Shown here piece after piece: positions 56,024 to 63,644 of a DNA stretch of 64,000 bases (its first letter is position 1; each line of letters starts with the position of its first letter). The stretch is taken from positions 62,001 through 126,000 of the forward strand of contig CAXTSE010000003.1 of the NCBI GenBank assembly GCA_964246985.1, read 5' to 3'. Source of the DNA: CAXTSE01 sp964246985 (lineage in GTDB: Bacteria; Actinomycetota; Actinomycetes; Actinomycetales; Microbacteriaceae). Made by a program: the position numbers and the translations under genes. The notes beneath the pieces were generated by a model. It was not told the origin of the DNA. It worked only from the letters and a program-made list of their open reading frames with translations, and made no database searches.

Positions 56024-57835
56024 GTGCCGCAGGCCGGAAGCGTGAGCTCCCCGACCGACTTCCGCCCCTCTCTGCCCGAAGGCAGGGTGTTCCAGAAGCG
56101 CTACCGGCGCATCATGCGCTTTGCGGCGCGCGCTCTCGTCTCGGCGTGGTGGTTCGAGCTGGTGCTGCCCCGCTTCGGGCTCGCCAAGTTCGCGGCCCGC
56201 GGTCGCATTCCCCGACTGCAGCGCCTTGCTCGCCGCTTCGCCGTGCTGGCCGCCGACCTCGGCGGCCTGATGATCAAGGTCGGGCAGTTCATGTCGTCGC
56301 GCCTCGACATCCTGCCTCCCGAGATCACGCGCGAGCTCGAGGGCCTGCAGGACGAGGTTGCGGCTGAGCCGTTCGAGGACATCCGTCGCCAGGTCGAGGC
56401 CGAGCTCGGCATGCCGCTCGATCAGGCGTTCGCGTCGTTCGAGTCCGCGCCGATTGCCGCCGCATCCCTCGGGCAGGCCCACCGTGCGCGCCTGTCGCCC
56501 GCGATCGCCGGCGACATCGGCTTCGACCACGTGGTGGTCAAGGTGCAGCGGCCCGGCATCGAGTCGATCGTCGCGGTCGACCTGGCCGCGCTCCGCCGCA
56601 TCGGACGCTGGCTCTCGCGCGTCCGCCTCGTCAACCGCCGCACCGACGCGCCCGCCCTCGTCGAGGAGTTCGCCGGCACCAGCATCGAGGAGATCGACTA
56701 CCTCCACGAGGCGGCGAGCGCCGAGCGCTTCACCGACTTCTTCGCCGACGACCCTCGGGTTGCCGCGCCCGTCGTCGTCTGGGATCGCACCTCGCTGCGC
56801 ACCCTCACCCTCTCGGATGTCACGGCCATCAAGATCACGGATGTCGCGGCACTCCAGGCGGCCGGCATCGATCCCGTCGAGGTCGCGCAGGAGCTCGCGC
56901 GCGTCGCGTTCCAGCAGATCTTCGTGGGCGGCTTCTTCCACGCCGACCCCCACCCCGGCAACATCTTCGTGACGCCCCGCCCCGGTGGTCGAGCAGACGC
57001 CACCACCTTCGAAGAAGCTGGCCGAGGAGCGCTCGTCGAAGGCGATCGCGTCTCGAGGCCCACCCCCGACTCCCCCACCCCCGACTGGTCCCTCACCTTC
57101 ATCGACTTCGGCATGATGGGCGAGATCAGCGACACCCTCCGCGCGCAGCTGCGCGACTTCATCCTTGCCGTGGTCGCCCGCGACGGCCGCGCCCTCGTCA
57201 CCTCGCTCGAGCGTCTCGGCGTGCTGCTCAGCACCGCCGACACCGAGGAGCTCGAGCGCGCCATGTCGGCGACGTTCGACCGCTTCGGCGGCATGGGCGT
57301 CGCCGAGCTCACGGCCATCGACCAGCGCGAGCTGGAGGCGTTCGCCCGCCAGTTCGGCGAGACGATCCGCGCGCTTCCGTTCCAGCTGCCCGAGAGCTTC
57401 CTGCTGCTGATCCGCACGATCTCGCTCATCTCGGGTGTGACGAGTGCGCTCAACCGCGACTTCAACATGTGGGATGCGGTCGACCCCTTCGCGCGCACCG
57501 TCCTGTCGTCCGGAGGCCGGGGTCAGCTCCGCGACCTCCCCCAGCAGGCGCTCAACTACGCGAGCGTCGTCGCCCGCCTTCCCCGCCGCCTCGACGAGCT
57601 CACCGCGCGCATCGATCGCGGCCAGCTCGCGGTCCGCACGCCCGACCTCGACCGCCGCATGCGAGGCGTCGAGCGCGCGATCAGCCGCCTCGCGTCGGCT
57701 CTCGTCTTCGGCGGCCTCCTCATCGCGGGCGTGCTGCAACGCCCCACCGACGAGGTCTTCGGCTGGGTCCTGATGGGAGCATCCGCTCTGCCTCTGTTGC
57801 ACGTGCTGATCACGTCGCGACGTTCCGGGCCCTGA
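56024..57835 (+). CDS. UbiB/ABC1 (ADCK)-family atypical kinase with repeat-derived insert
   Basis: A 603-aa protein. The family motifs are IKVGQFMSSR (KxGQ), AAASLGQAH (Ala-rich loop), DPHPGN (308-313) and IDFGMMGEI. Two helices at the C-terminus (about 562-595) anchor it in the membrane. These proteins act in quinone or lipid metabolism as ATP-binding kinases or ATPases. Between DPHPGNIFV and LTFIDFG there is a 34-residue insert (about 317-351) that is absent in typical members; its DNA (56984-57064) is a palindromic repeat like those elsewhere in this end of the window. GTG start after GAGGA. Confidence 0.92.
   Translation: MPQAGSVSSPTDFRPSLPEGRVFQKRYRRIMRFAARALVSAWWFELVLPRFGLAKFAARGRIPRLQRLARRFAVLAADLGGLMIKVGQFMSSRLDILPPEITRELEGLQDEVAAEPFEDIRRQVEAELGMPLDQAFASFESAPIAAASLGQAHRARLSPAIAGDIGFDHVVVKVQRPGIESIVAVDLAALRRIGRWLSRVRLVNRRTDAPALVEEFAGTSIEEIDYLHEAASAERFTDFFADDPRVAAPVVVWDRTSLRTLTLSDVTAIKITDVAALQAAGIDPVEVAQELARVAFQQIFVGGFFHADPHPGNIFVTPRPGGRADATTFEEAGRGALVEGDRVSRPTPDSPTPDWSLTFIDFGMMGEISDTLRAQLRDFILAVVARDGRALVTSLERLGVLLSTADTEELERAMSATFDRFGGMGVAELTAIDQRELEAFARQFGETIRALPFQLPESFLLLIRTISLISGVTSALNRDFNMWDAVDPFARTVLSSGGRGQLRDLPQQALNYASVVARLPRRLDELTARIDRGQLAVRTPDLDRRMRGVERAISRLASALVFGGLLIAGVLQRPTDEVFGWVLMGASALPLLHVLITSRRSGP
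56984..57064. repeat. palindromic repeat inside the UbiB coding sequence
   Basis: Ends GGTGGTCGAGCAGACGC and GCGTCTCGAGGCCCACC are inverted copies (identical in GGTGG and GACGC, shifted within). Inner arms CTTCGA (57007-57012) and TCGAAG (57036-57041). In frame it encodes residues 321-347. Confidence 0.6.
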
Positions 57836-57844
57836 CGACCCCGC

Positions 57845-57866
57845 TGATCGAGCCTGTCGAGGTCGA
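57845..57866. repeat. repeat core TGATCGAGCCTGTCGAGGTC
   Basis: One copy of the TCGAGCCTGTCGA core, 10 bp after the UbiB stop. Confidence 0.6.
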
Positions 57867-57916
57867 GCCCCGAGCAACCTCACCCGGCCCGCGTTAACCC
57901 CCCGTTCACCGTCCCC

Positions 57917-57946
57917 TTGTCCCCCGTACGGGTGCCGCGGTTAGCG
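57917..57946 (+). promoter_or_regulatory. promoter of the lamin-tail protein gene
   Basis: -35 TTGTCC (57917-57922), 18-bp spacer, -10 TTAGCG (57941-57946), seven bases before the ATG at 57954. Leaderless. Confidence 0.55.
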
Positions 57947-57953
57947 TCCAACC

Positions 57954-60623
57954 ATGAGCCTGCCCCGCACCGTCGCGTTCCTCGCCTCGTCCGCCGTCGT
58001 CGCCGCCCTCCTCGTCAGCGTTCCGCTGGCCGCGCAGGCCGCAGACGCCCCCAACGTCAAGATCACCGAGTGGATGTACAACCCGGTCGCGTCGTCGGGT
58101 GAGTTCATCGAGATCACGAATCTCGGCACCGCACCGGTGAGCCTCGCCGGCTGGTCGTTCGATGACGACAGCCGCCTCCCGGCGACCGTGCCGCTCGACA
58201 GCCTCGGCACGCTCGCACCCGGCCAGTCGGCGATCATCACCGAGTCGCCCGACGCCACCTTCCGCACCCAGTGGGGCCTCGCATCCGACGTCAAGATCCT
58301 CGCGGGCAACGTCACCAACCTCGGTCGCGCCGACGAGATCAACATCTTCTCCGGTCCGGATGCGGTGGCCAACCTGGTCGACCGCCTCACCTACAGCGAC
58401 CAGGGCACCGGCACCGTGAAGGGACCGCGCACGCAGGGCGTCGCCGGCATCCCGATCACCGCGGCCGCGCTCGGCGCGAACGACGCGTCGCAGTGGCAGC
58501 TCGCCACGGTCGGCGACGCGGAGGGTTCCGCCGCCTCGACCGTCGGCGACCTCGGTTCGCCCGGCAAGAGCCGCTTCGCGACGGCGACCCCGCCGGCTCC
58601 GAGCTACGCGAGCGTGCGCATCAACGAGGTGTCGTCCGACAACGGCGCCACCCCGGTGGGCGACGCGGTCGAGCTCTACAACTCCGGCACCGCCGCCGTG
58701 AGCATCGCGGGCTGGCTGCAGATCGACAGCGCCGCCGCCGCATCCGCCCTGCCCTTCTCGGCGAAGCTGGCCGACGGCACCGCGACCACCGTCATCCCGG
58801 CCAAGGGCTACGTCTACTTCTCGTCGACCAAGGGCCTCGGGAGCGGCGGAGACAGCGTGAAGGTATACCTCCCGGACGGGGCGAACGGCACCGCAGGCAC
58901 GCTCGTCGACTCGGTCGACTACACCGCCGGTGAGGCGGGCACCGACGAGGGCAACAACTTCGGCGCCGGCGCGATCGCCCGTTGCGGGGACGGCACGGGA
59001 GCGTTCGTGTCGGTCGGCACCAAGAGCTTCGGCGCCTCGAACGCCACCGCGTGCCTCACCCCGCTGACCAACCCGGCCGACAACCCGCCGCCGGCTCTCG
59101 CCTGCCAGCCTGAGGCCCCGTCCGGATCGGGAACCCTGCCCACGACGGCCCTCGCCCCGTCCGCCTGGCCCGGCAGCTCGACGGTCACGATCGCCGACGC
59201 CCAGTGCGCCTGGAAGACCGCCACCGGTCCGGAGGGCCGCGACATCAGCGGGCTCGCCTTCGACCCGAGCAACCCCAACGTGCTCTACAGCGTCAAGAAC
59301 AAGAGCTGGGTGTTCCGCCTGGTGAAGCAGGGCGGCCTCTGGGTCAACGACACCGCCAACGGCTGGGCCGCGGGCAAGCAGATCTTCTTCCCCGGCAGCA
59401 CCGACACGGCGACCAACCAGCCCGACTCCGAGGGCCTGACCGTCGGACCGGACGGCGCCCTCTACGTCACCACCGAGCGCAACAACGCGTTCAACACCAA
59501 CCCGCTCAACTCGATCCTGCGCATCGACCCGAACACGTCGGCGACGCAGCTGGTCGCGACCGCCCAGTGGGATCTGACGGCCGAGTTCCCCGAGCTCCGC
59601 GCCGGCAACCGCACGGAGGCGAACCTCGGATTCGAGGGCGTCACGTTCGTTCCCGACAGCTACCTCGTCGCCAATGGCTTCGTCGACCAGTCCACGGGTG
59701 CCACCTACAAGCCGGTGAACTACCCGCTGCACGGCACCGGGCTCTACTTCGCGGCCCTCGAGAACGACGGCAAGCTGTACGCCTACGCGCTCAACAGCAA
59801 CGGCACGTTCACGCGCATCGCCGTCGTCGACACCCGCATGGGACACGTCATGGAGGTGCAGTACGACGCGGATTCGCAGCGCATCTGGACGGTCTGCGAC
59901 AACACCTGCGCGGTCACCGCGACCGTGCTCAAGGTGAACGCGACCGGATCGTTCGTCCCCGACGTCGCGTTCAGCAAGCCGGCCGGCCTGCCGAACAACA
60001 ACATCGAGGGCTTCGCTGTGGCGCCGAGCTCGACCTGCGTCGCCGGCACCAAGGAGGTCGTGTGGGCCGATGACGGCATCTACGGCGCCGGACCGGGCAG
60101 TGCGACCGAGGGCCACGCGTTCTTCTCCGGCCGCATCGCGTGCGACCTCGGACTCGGCGAGCAGGGCGTGCCGAAGCCGGCCGCCTGGAGCTCGACCAAG
60201 GTCTACAACACCGGCGACCGCGTGAGCTTCAACGGTCGGGTCTTCGAGGCCCTCTGGTACACGAAGGGCGAGACGCCCGGTTCCAGCAACAACGGAGCCT
60301 GGGCCGAGATCGCCATCGCCGCCGACGGCTCGACCCTGTGGACCCCCTCGCGCATCTTCACCTCGGGTGACGTCGTCGCCTACCAGGGCCGCACCTTCAA
60401 GGCCCTGTGGTGGACGCGCGGCCAGACCCCCGGCGGCAGCGGCGGCCCGTGGAGCGAGGTCGTCGCCCCGGCGGCACCCGGCGCCACGCCCGCCTGGAGC
60501 GCGGCGACGGTCTACCGCGGAGGCGAGAAGGTCACCTACCAGGGCGCCATCTACCAGGCCCAGTGGTACTCGGTGGGCACGACTCCGAGCCCGGCCCCCT
60601 ACGGCCCCTGGAAGCTCGTCTAG
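57954..60623 (+). CDS. secreted multi-domain protein: two lamin-tail domains, beta-propeller, three CBM5/12 modules
   Basis: An 889-aa exported protein. The signal peptide ends at AAQAADA (about 31). Two lamin-tail domains follow (about 34-140: KITEWMYNPVASSGEFIEITN; and 217-345: VRINEVSSDNG...GDAVELYNSG). A propeller-like domain (about 420-710: ISGLAFDPSNPNVLYSVKN, EGLTVGPDGALYVTTERN, NNIEGFAVAP) resembles esterase-like phytases. Three chitin-binding type modules lie at about 741-785, 793-833 and 844-889 (AWSSTKVYNTGD, LWTPSRIFTSGD, AWSAATVYRGGE). A wall- or chitin-attached phosphodiesterase or phytase is possible but unproven. Confidence 0.87.
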   Translation: MSLPRTVAFLASSAVVAALLVSVPLAAQAADAPNVKITEWMYNPVASSGEFIEITNLGTAPVSLAGWSFDDDSRLPATVPLDSLGTLAPGQSAIITESPDATFRTQWGLASDVKILAGNVTNLGRADEINIFSGPDAVANLVDRLTYSDQGTGTVKGPRTQGVAGIPITAAALGANDASQWQLATVGDAEGSAASTVGDLGSPGKSRFATATPPAPSYASVRINEVSSDNGATPVGDAVELYNSGTAAVSIAGWLQIDSAAAASALPFSAKLADGTATTVIPAKGYVYFSSTKGLGSGGDSVKVYLPDGANGTAGTLVDSVDYTAGEAGTDEGNNFGAGAIARCGDGTGAFVSVGTKSFGASNATACLTPLTNPADNPPPALACQPEAPSGSGTLPTTALAPSAWPGSSTVTIADAQCAWKTATGPEGRDISGLAFDPSNPNVLYSVKNKSWVFRLVKQGGLWVNDTANGWAAGKQIFFPGSTDTATNQPDSEGLTVGPDGALYVTTERNNAFNTNPLNSILRIDPNTSATQLVATAQWDLTAEFPELRAGNRTEANLGFEGVTFVPDSYLVANGFVDQSTGATYKPVNYPLHGTGLYFAALENDGKLYAYALNSNGTFTRIAVVDTRMGHVMEVQYDADSQRIWTVCDNTCAVTATVLKVNATGSFVPDVAFSKPAGLPNNNIEGFAVAPSSTCVAGTKEVVWADDGIYGAGPGSATEGHAFFSGRIACDLGLGEQGVPKPAAWSSTKVYNTGDRVSFNGRVFEALWYTKGETPGSSNNGAWAEIAIAADGSTLWTPSRIFTSGDVVAYQGRTFKALWWTRGQTPGGSGGPWSEVVAPAAPGATPAWSAATVYRGGEKVTYQGAIYQAQWYSVGTTPSPAPYGPWKLV

Positions 60624-60630
60624 CTCCACC

Positions 60631-60672
60631 GGTGGTTGAGTAGCGCCCTTCAGGGCGCGTGTCGAAACCACC
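60631..60672. repeat. palindromic repeat GGTGGTTGAGTAGC...TCGAAACCACC
   Basis: A 42-bp element: outer arms GGTGGTT/AACCACC, inner hairpin GCGCCC-TTCA-GGGCGC. It begins 7 bp after the preceding stop codon and may act as its terminator. Confidence 0.8.
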
Positions 60673-60691
60673 CCCCGAGCAACCCCGACTC

Positions 60692-60733
60692 CGCCGATCG
60701 AGCCTGTCGAGATCAAGCCCCGAGCTACTCAAG
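60692..60733. repeat. repeat core plus inverted half-element
   Basis: GATCGAGCCTGTCGAGATC (60696-60714) followed by GAGCTACTCAA, an inverted form of the TTGAGTAGC end. With the element at 60631 this makes a composite block. Confidence 0.65.
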
Positions 60734-60755
60734 CGGGCGATATCCGCTCGCACGT

Positions 60756-61532
60756 TCACCCTCGTCGATCGAGCGCGTCGAGATCCCCTCGCTCACCCAC
60801 CAGGTCTGCCACAGCCCCGGTGGGCAACGCAATCCACCCCTCAACCTCCGCCACGGCGACCATCCCCTCCGGCACCGCCCCCGTCAGCCCGAGCGCATGC
60901 GCACGAGCCGTGAAGCACGCGATCAGCGAGTCCAGCGCATCGTCCGACGTCGCAATCAGCTCCCGATGCCCAGCGCTTACTGACAGCCACGGCGCCTCAG
61001 CGAGCACGCGAGCAGCAGTCGCCCGCAGGTCATCCGTGTTCCGCTTGTACCCGCTCGCGTCGATGCCCCAGATGCGCAGAGACGCCGCCGGGTAGACCTC
61101 GACGAGCGTTCCACGGCCGGCGCGATCGACGACGGTCCCCGCGGCCTCGAACGCCTCGAGCAGCTCCGCCCCGTGCATCGCCGCGAGGCTGAGCAGGTCG
61201 GTGGCGACGCTGAGCGGCCACTTCCCGATGCGCTCGCGCACGTAGCGGTCGGTGTCGCGGAACCGGATGCGTTGCCGCCATTCCTTACCCGAGAAGTCTC
61301 GCGGCGCCGCCTCGCGATTGATGTGGGCGGCGATGAACTGCGCGAACTCGATGGGCCACCCGAAGGGCACATCGATGCCTACGCACGCCGCGCCTCGCGA
61401 GAGGTCGACGATACGGGAGTCGACGATGCCCACCTCGAGCTCGACGAGCCGGGCGGCACCGTCCTGCCACTCGATCGCGGCGAGCGCCGTGCCTGCCGGC
61501 TGGGCGGCGAGGTCGACTCCGACGGTCAGCAT
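60756..61532 (-). CDS. DUF429 family protein
   Basis: A 258-aa protein with an RNase H-like start: TVGVDLAAQPAGTALAAIEW, then CVGIDVPFGWP, RFRDTDRYVRE, EVYPAASLRIWG and SDDALDSLIAC, the DUF429 signatures; predicted nuclease or ATPase fold, function unknown. The last dozen residues (GERGDLDALDRRG) are read from a copy of the intergenic repeat. Confidence 0.85.
   Translation of the reverse strand: MLTVGVDLAAQPAGTALAAIEWQDGAARLVELEVGIVDSRIVDLSRGAACVGIDVPFGWPIEFAQFIAAHINREAAPRDFSGKEWRQRIRFRDTDRYVRERIGKWPLSVATDLLSLAAMHGAELLEAFEAAGTVVDRAGRGTLVEVYPAASLRIWGIDASGYKRNTDDLRATAARVLAEAPWLSVSAGHRELIATSDDALDSLIACFTARAHALGLTGAVPEGMVAVAEVEGWIALPTGAVADLVGERGDLDALDRRG
60766..60786. repeat. repeat core inside the DUF429 3' end
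   Basis: GATCGAGCGCGTCGAGATC, differing from the core at 60696 only in the middle three bases, encodes the DUF429 C-terminus on the minus strand. Confidence 0.6.
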
Positions 61533-61575
61533 GGTGCCAGACTGCCACGCGAGCGGCGCCCTCCCCCTGCGTCGT

Positions 61576-61581
61576 TACCAT
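61576..61581 (+). promoter_or_regulatory. -10 hexamer of the 61589 SDR gene
   Basis: TACCAT, seven bases before the ATG. GGAGG is also present but only one base from the ATG, too close to serve as a normal ribosome site. Confidence 0.45.
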
Positions 61582-61588
61582 CGGAGGC

Positions 61589-62392
61589 ATGACCCTCCCC
61601 GCGGCATGGAACCTCACCGGCCGCACGGCCTTGATCACCGGGGCGGGAAGCGCGACAGGCATCGGCTTCGCCACAGCGGTCGCGCTCGGTCAGCTGGGCG
61701 CCGCAGTGGCCATCACGGGCACGACGAGCCGCATCCACGATCGCGCCGAGGAGCTGCGCGAGCTCGGCATCGACGCCCAGGGATTCGTCGCCCGGCTCGA
61801 GTCGGCGGAGCTCGCGAACGAGCTGGGCGACGCGCTGGCGGCCGCGTCGGTGACCCCGGACATCCTGGTCAACAACGCGGGAATGATCGCCACCGGCGAT
61901 GACGCGATGGTGTCCGGCGACGCGCTGATGGATCCCGACGAGTGGGATCGCAGCATCGCGATGACCATGTCGAGCGCGTTCTATGTGACCCGGCTGGTGA
62001 TCCCGCACATGCGCGAAGCGCGCTGGGGTCGGATCGTCTCGGTCACCAGCGTGACCGGACCGGTCATGGCATCTCGCGGGGACGTCTCATACGCCGCCGC
62101 GAAGGCCGGGCTCGTGGGGCTCACCCGAGCGCTCGCGGTCGACGAGGCCCGCGCGGGCATCACGGCGAACGCGGTCGCGCCCGGATGGATCGCGACGGGC
62201 TCGCAGCTCGAATCGGAAGAACTCGAGGGCACGCTGGTCCCCGTTGGTCGTAGCGGCACACCCGAGGAGGTCGCCTCCACGATCGCATGGCTGGCGTCGC
62301 CAGGAGCGTCCTACGTCACGGGTCAGGTGATCGTGGTCGACGGAGGCAACAGCGTCGCCGAAGAGCGCTCGCCCGCCCCCGGAGTGGGTTGA
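61589..62392 (+). CDS. SDR-family oxidoreductase (FabG-like)
   Basis: A 267-aa short-chain dehydrogenase. The cofactor motif is TGAGSATGIG (about 18-27), longer than usual by an ATG insertion. NNAG is near 96. The catalytic Ser is in SVTSVTG, and YAAAK carries Tyr and Lys (about 166/170). PGWIATG and VIVVDGG are family hallmarks. The TGA stop lies inside a palindromic repeat, and the final PAPGVG leads into it. The substrate is unknown. Confidence 0.9.
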   Translation: MTLPAAWNLTGRTALITGAGSATGIGFATAVALGQLGAAVAITGTTSRIHDRAEELRELGIDAQGFVARLESAELANELGDALAAASVTPDILVNNAGMIATGDDAMVSGDALMDPDEWDRSIAMTMSSAFYVTRLVIPHMREARWGRIVSVTSVTGPVMASRGDVSYAAAKAGLVGLTRALAVDEARAGITANAVAPGWIATGSQLESEELEGTLVPVGRSGTPEEVASTIAWLASPGASYVTGQVIVVDGGNSVAEERSPAPGVG

Positions 62393-62420
62393 GTAGCACC
62401 AAAGGCGCGTATCGAAACCC
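62386..62420. repeat. palindromic repeat GGGTTGAGTAGC...TATCGAAACCC
   Basis: A second copy of the 60631 type, with shorter inner loop ACC-AAA-GGC. It contains the SDR stop codon (TGA at 62390-62392). Confidence 0.8.
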
Positions 62421-62431
62421 CGCCAGCCGGC

Positions 62432-62734
62432 CTACCCCTGCTTCGTCCCCGAAACCTTCATCCCCGGCAGCGGCCCGCCAACGATCTTTCCCTTCATGGA
62501 ATCCCCGCGCACGGCCACCACAGCCGTAGCGTCCACAGCCACCGGCGACGTCAACTTGATCGGCAGCGACAGCTGATCCCCCTCGAGCGTCCCCTCGCTC
62601 AGCGTGATGACGTGATCCCCGGTGCGCCCCGATCCGGTCACCTTCGTCCCGTCGACCTTGAGGTCGAGCACGCCCTCCCCCTTGCCGAACAGGGTCGAGA
62701 TGGTGATGTTCCAGGTACCCGCGACGTCGCTCAT
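62432..62734 (-). CDS. hypothetical beta-barrel-like protein (100 aa)
   Basis: A 100-aa protein of alternating strands: GTWNITISTLFGKGEGVLDLKVDGTKVTGS, then GTLEGDQLSLPIKL and MKGKIVGG. It resembles the small calycin-like domains that start with 'G-x-W'. No signal peptide. The function is unknown. TAGGCT lies six bases before the ATG. Confidence 0.75.
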   Translation of the reverse strand: MSDVAGTWNITISTLFGKGEGVLDLKVDGTKVTGSGRTGDHVITLSEGTLEGDQLSLPIKLTSPVAVDATAVVAVRGDSMKGKIVGGPLPGMKVSGTKQG

Positions 62735-62740
62735 GCGCCG

Positions 62741-62746
62741 AGCCTA
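62741..62746 (-). promoter_or_regulatory. -10 hexamer of the 100-aa gene
   Basis: TAGGCT on the minus strand, six bases before the ATG at 62734. Confidence 0.4.
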
Positions 62747-62758
62747 GGTCGCCCACCT

Positions 62759-62783
62759 GGTGATTGAGCCTGTCGATATCACC
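62759..62783. repeat. palindromic repeat GGTGATTGAGCCTGTCGATATCACC
   Basis: Arms GGTGAT/ATCACC around the GAGCCTGTCGA core. It carries the TGA stop of the NTF2-like gene (62779-62781, minus strand). Confidence 0.75.
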
Positions 62784-63144
62784 CCGCGGGAACGCTCGTC
62801 CCCTGATGAAACGAGATTCGGGCCCGCCCATCCCGCACCCGCCATACCGACGACCGACGGCTGTCCCGACCGTCGAACACAAGCCGATACATCAGAAGCA
62901 CGACGCCCTCCCCAAGCTCGACGGCCGCCCGCTCGCTAATGACGTACTGGCCTGCGTCACCCGCCTCCGCATCCGCCGGCTCGACGAGCATCGCAACGAT
63001 CCCATCCCGATCCCACAGTCGCCCCGACTGCCCGATCTCGCGGAACTCCGGATCCAGTAGCCCCTCGACCGTCGCCGGGTCGTGCCGCGTCTCGGGCGCG
63101 AGCAGCGCCTCCTCGCCCGCCCACGCGAGCTCGACGTCGCTCAC
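62779..63144 (-). CDS. NTF2-like/DUF4440 (SnoaL-type) protein
   Basis: A 121-aa protein of the nuclear transport factor 2-like fold: an N-terminal helix pair (ELAWAGEEALLAPETR), LLDPEFREIGQSGRLWDRDGIVAML (typical DUF4440), and strands VLLMYRLVF and SSVWRVRDGRARISFHQGT. Catalytic or binding role unknown. It overlaps the upstream PNPOx-like gene by 4 bp. Its stop codon is inside the repeat at 62759. Confidence 0.83.
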   Translation of the reverse strand: MSDVELAWAGEEALLAPETRHDPATVEGLLDPEFREIGQSGRLWDRDGIVAMLVEPADAEAGDAGQYVISERAAVELGEGVVLLMYRLVFDGRDSRRSSVWRVRDGRARISFHQGTSVPAG

Positions 63145-63527
63145 TTCGGCACCATGTCCGACGAGCCCATCACCTTGCGCACCTCGATGTGGATCGCCAC
63201 CCGCTCCGGGTTCTCGCGCGGCTGGCGGTAGCGCCCGGCATACAGCTCGACGGCCTCGGCGACCGTCTCAGGATCGTCGTGCACCGTCCCGACGCCGACG
63301 AACGTCATCCACGTCGCCCGCTCGAACTGACTTAGCGTCGCGTGCCCCCGCTCACGGATGTTCCGCACCTTCACTGACGACCCGCTCGCGATGACGCGCG
63401 CAACCCCGTCGACAAGCGTGAATCCCACAGGGACGACGTGGAGCGTCCCGTCTTTGGCCAGCGTCGAGAGGGTGGCGATGTGGTAGTCGGTGACGAACTT
63501 CTGGGCTGCGTCGGTCAGGGTGATCAC
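63141..63527 (-). CDS. PNPOx-like (F420-type) split-barrel flavoprotein
   Basis: A 128-aa split-barrel protein of the pyridoxamine-5'-phosphate-oxidase-like group, of the F420-dependent Rv1155 type: TLTDAAQKFVTDYHIATLSTLAKDGTLHVVPVGFTLV at the start, KVRNIRERGHATLS in the middle, and a C-terminal VAIHIEVRKVMG. It would bind F420 or FMN. The family start favours the GTG at 63527; the frame is open to a GTG at 63545. It overlaps the NTF2-like gene by 4 bp. Confidence 0.85.
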   Translation of the reverse strand: MITLTDAAQKFVTDYHIATLSTLAKDGTLHVVPVGFTLVDGVARVIASGSSVKVRNIRERGHATLSQFERATWMTFVGVGTVHDDPETVAEAVELYAGRYRQPRENPERVAIHIEVRKVMGSSDMVPK

Positions 63528-63632
63528 CCGGCAAGTCTCGCTCACGGGACTGTGTCAGCCCTGCCAGCCAGCGTCGCGGATCGCCCTCCTGCTCGGTGCG
63601 CTGAGGCCTGGCCTGACGCAAGTGCGGACGGC

Positions 63633-63638
63633 CATACT
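63633..63638 (+). promoter_or_regulatory. -10 hexamer of the SRPBCC gene
   Basis: CATACT, six bases before the ATG at 63645. Confidence 0.4.
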
Positions 63639-63644
63639 GATCGC

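Noticed and set aside
60631..62783. Palindromic repeats considered as insertion-sequence ends
   Set aside because: No transposase gene or remnant lies between any pair, and each element is complete in 20-80 bp.
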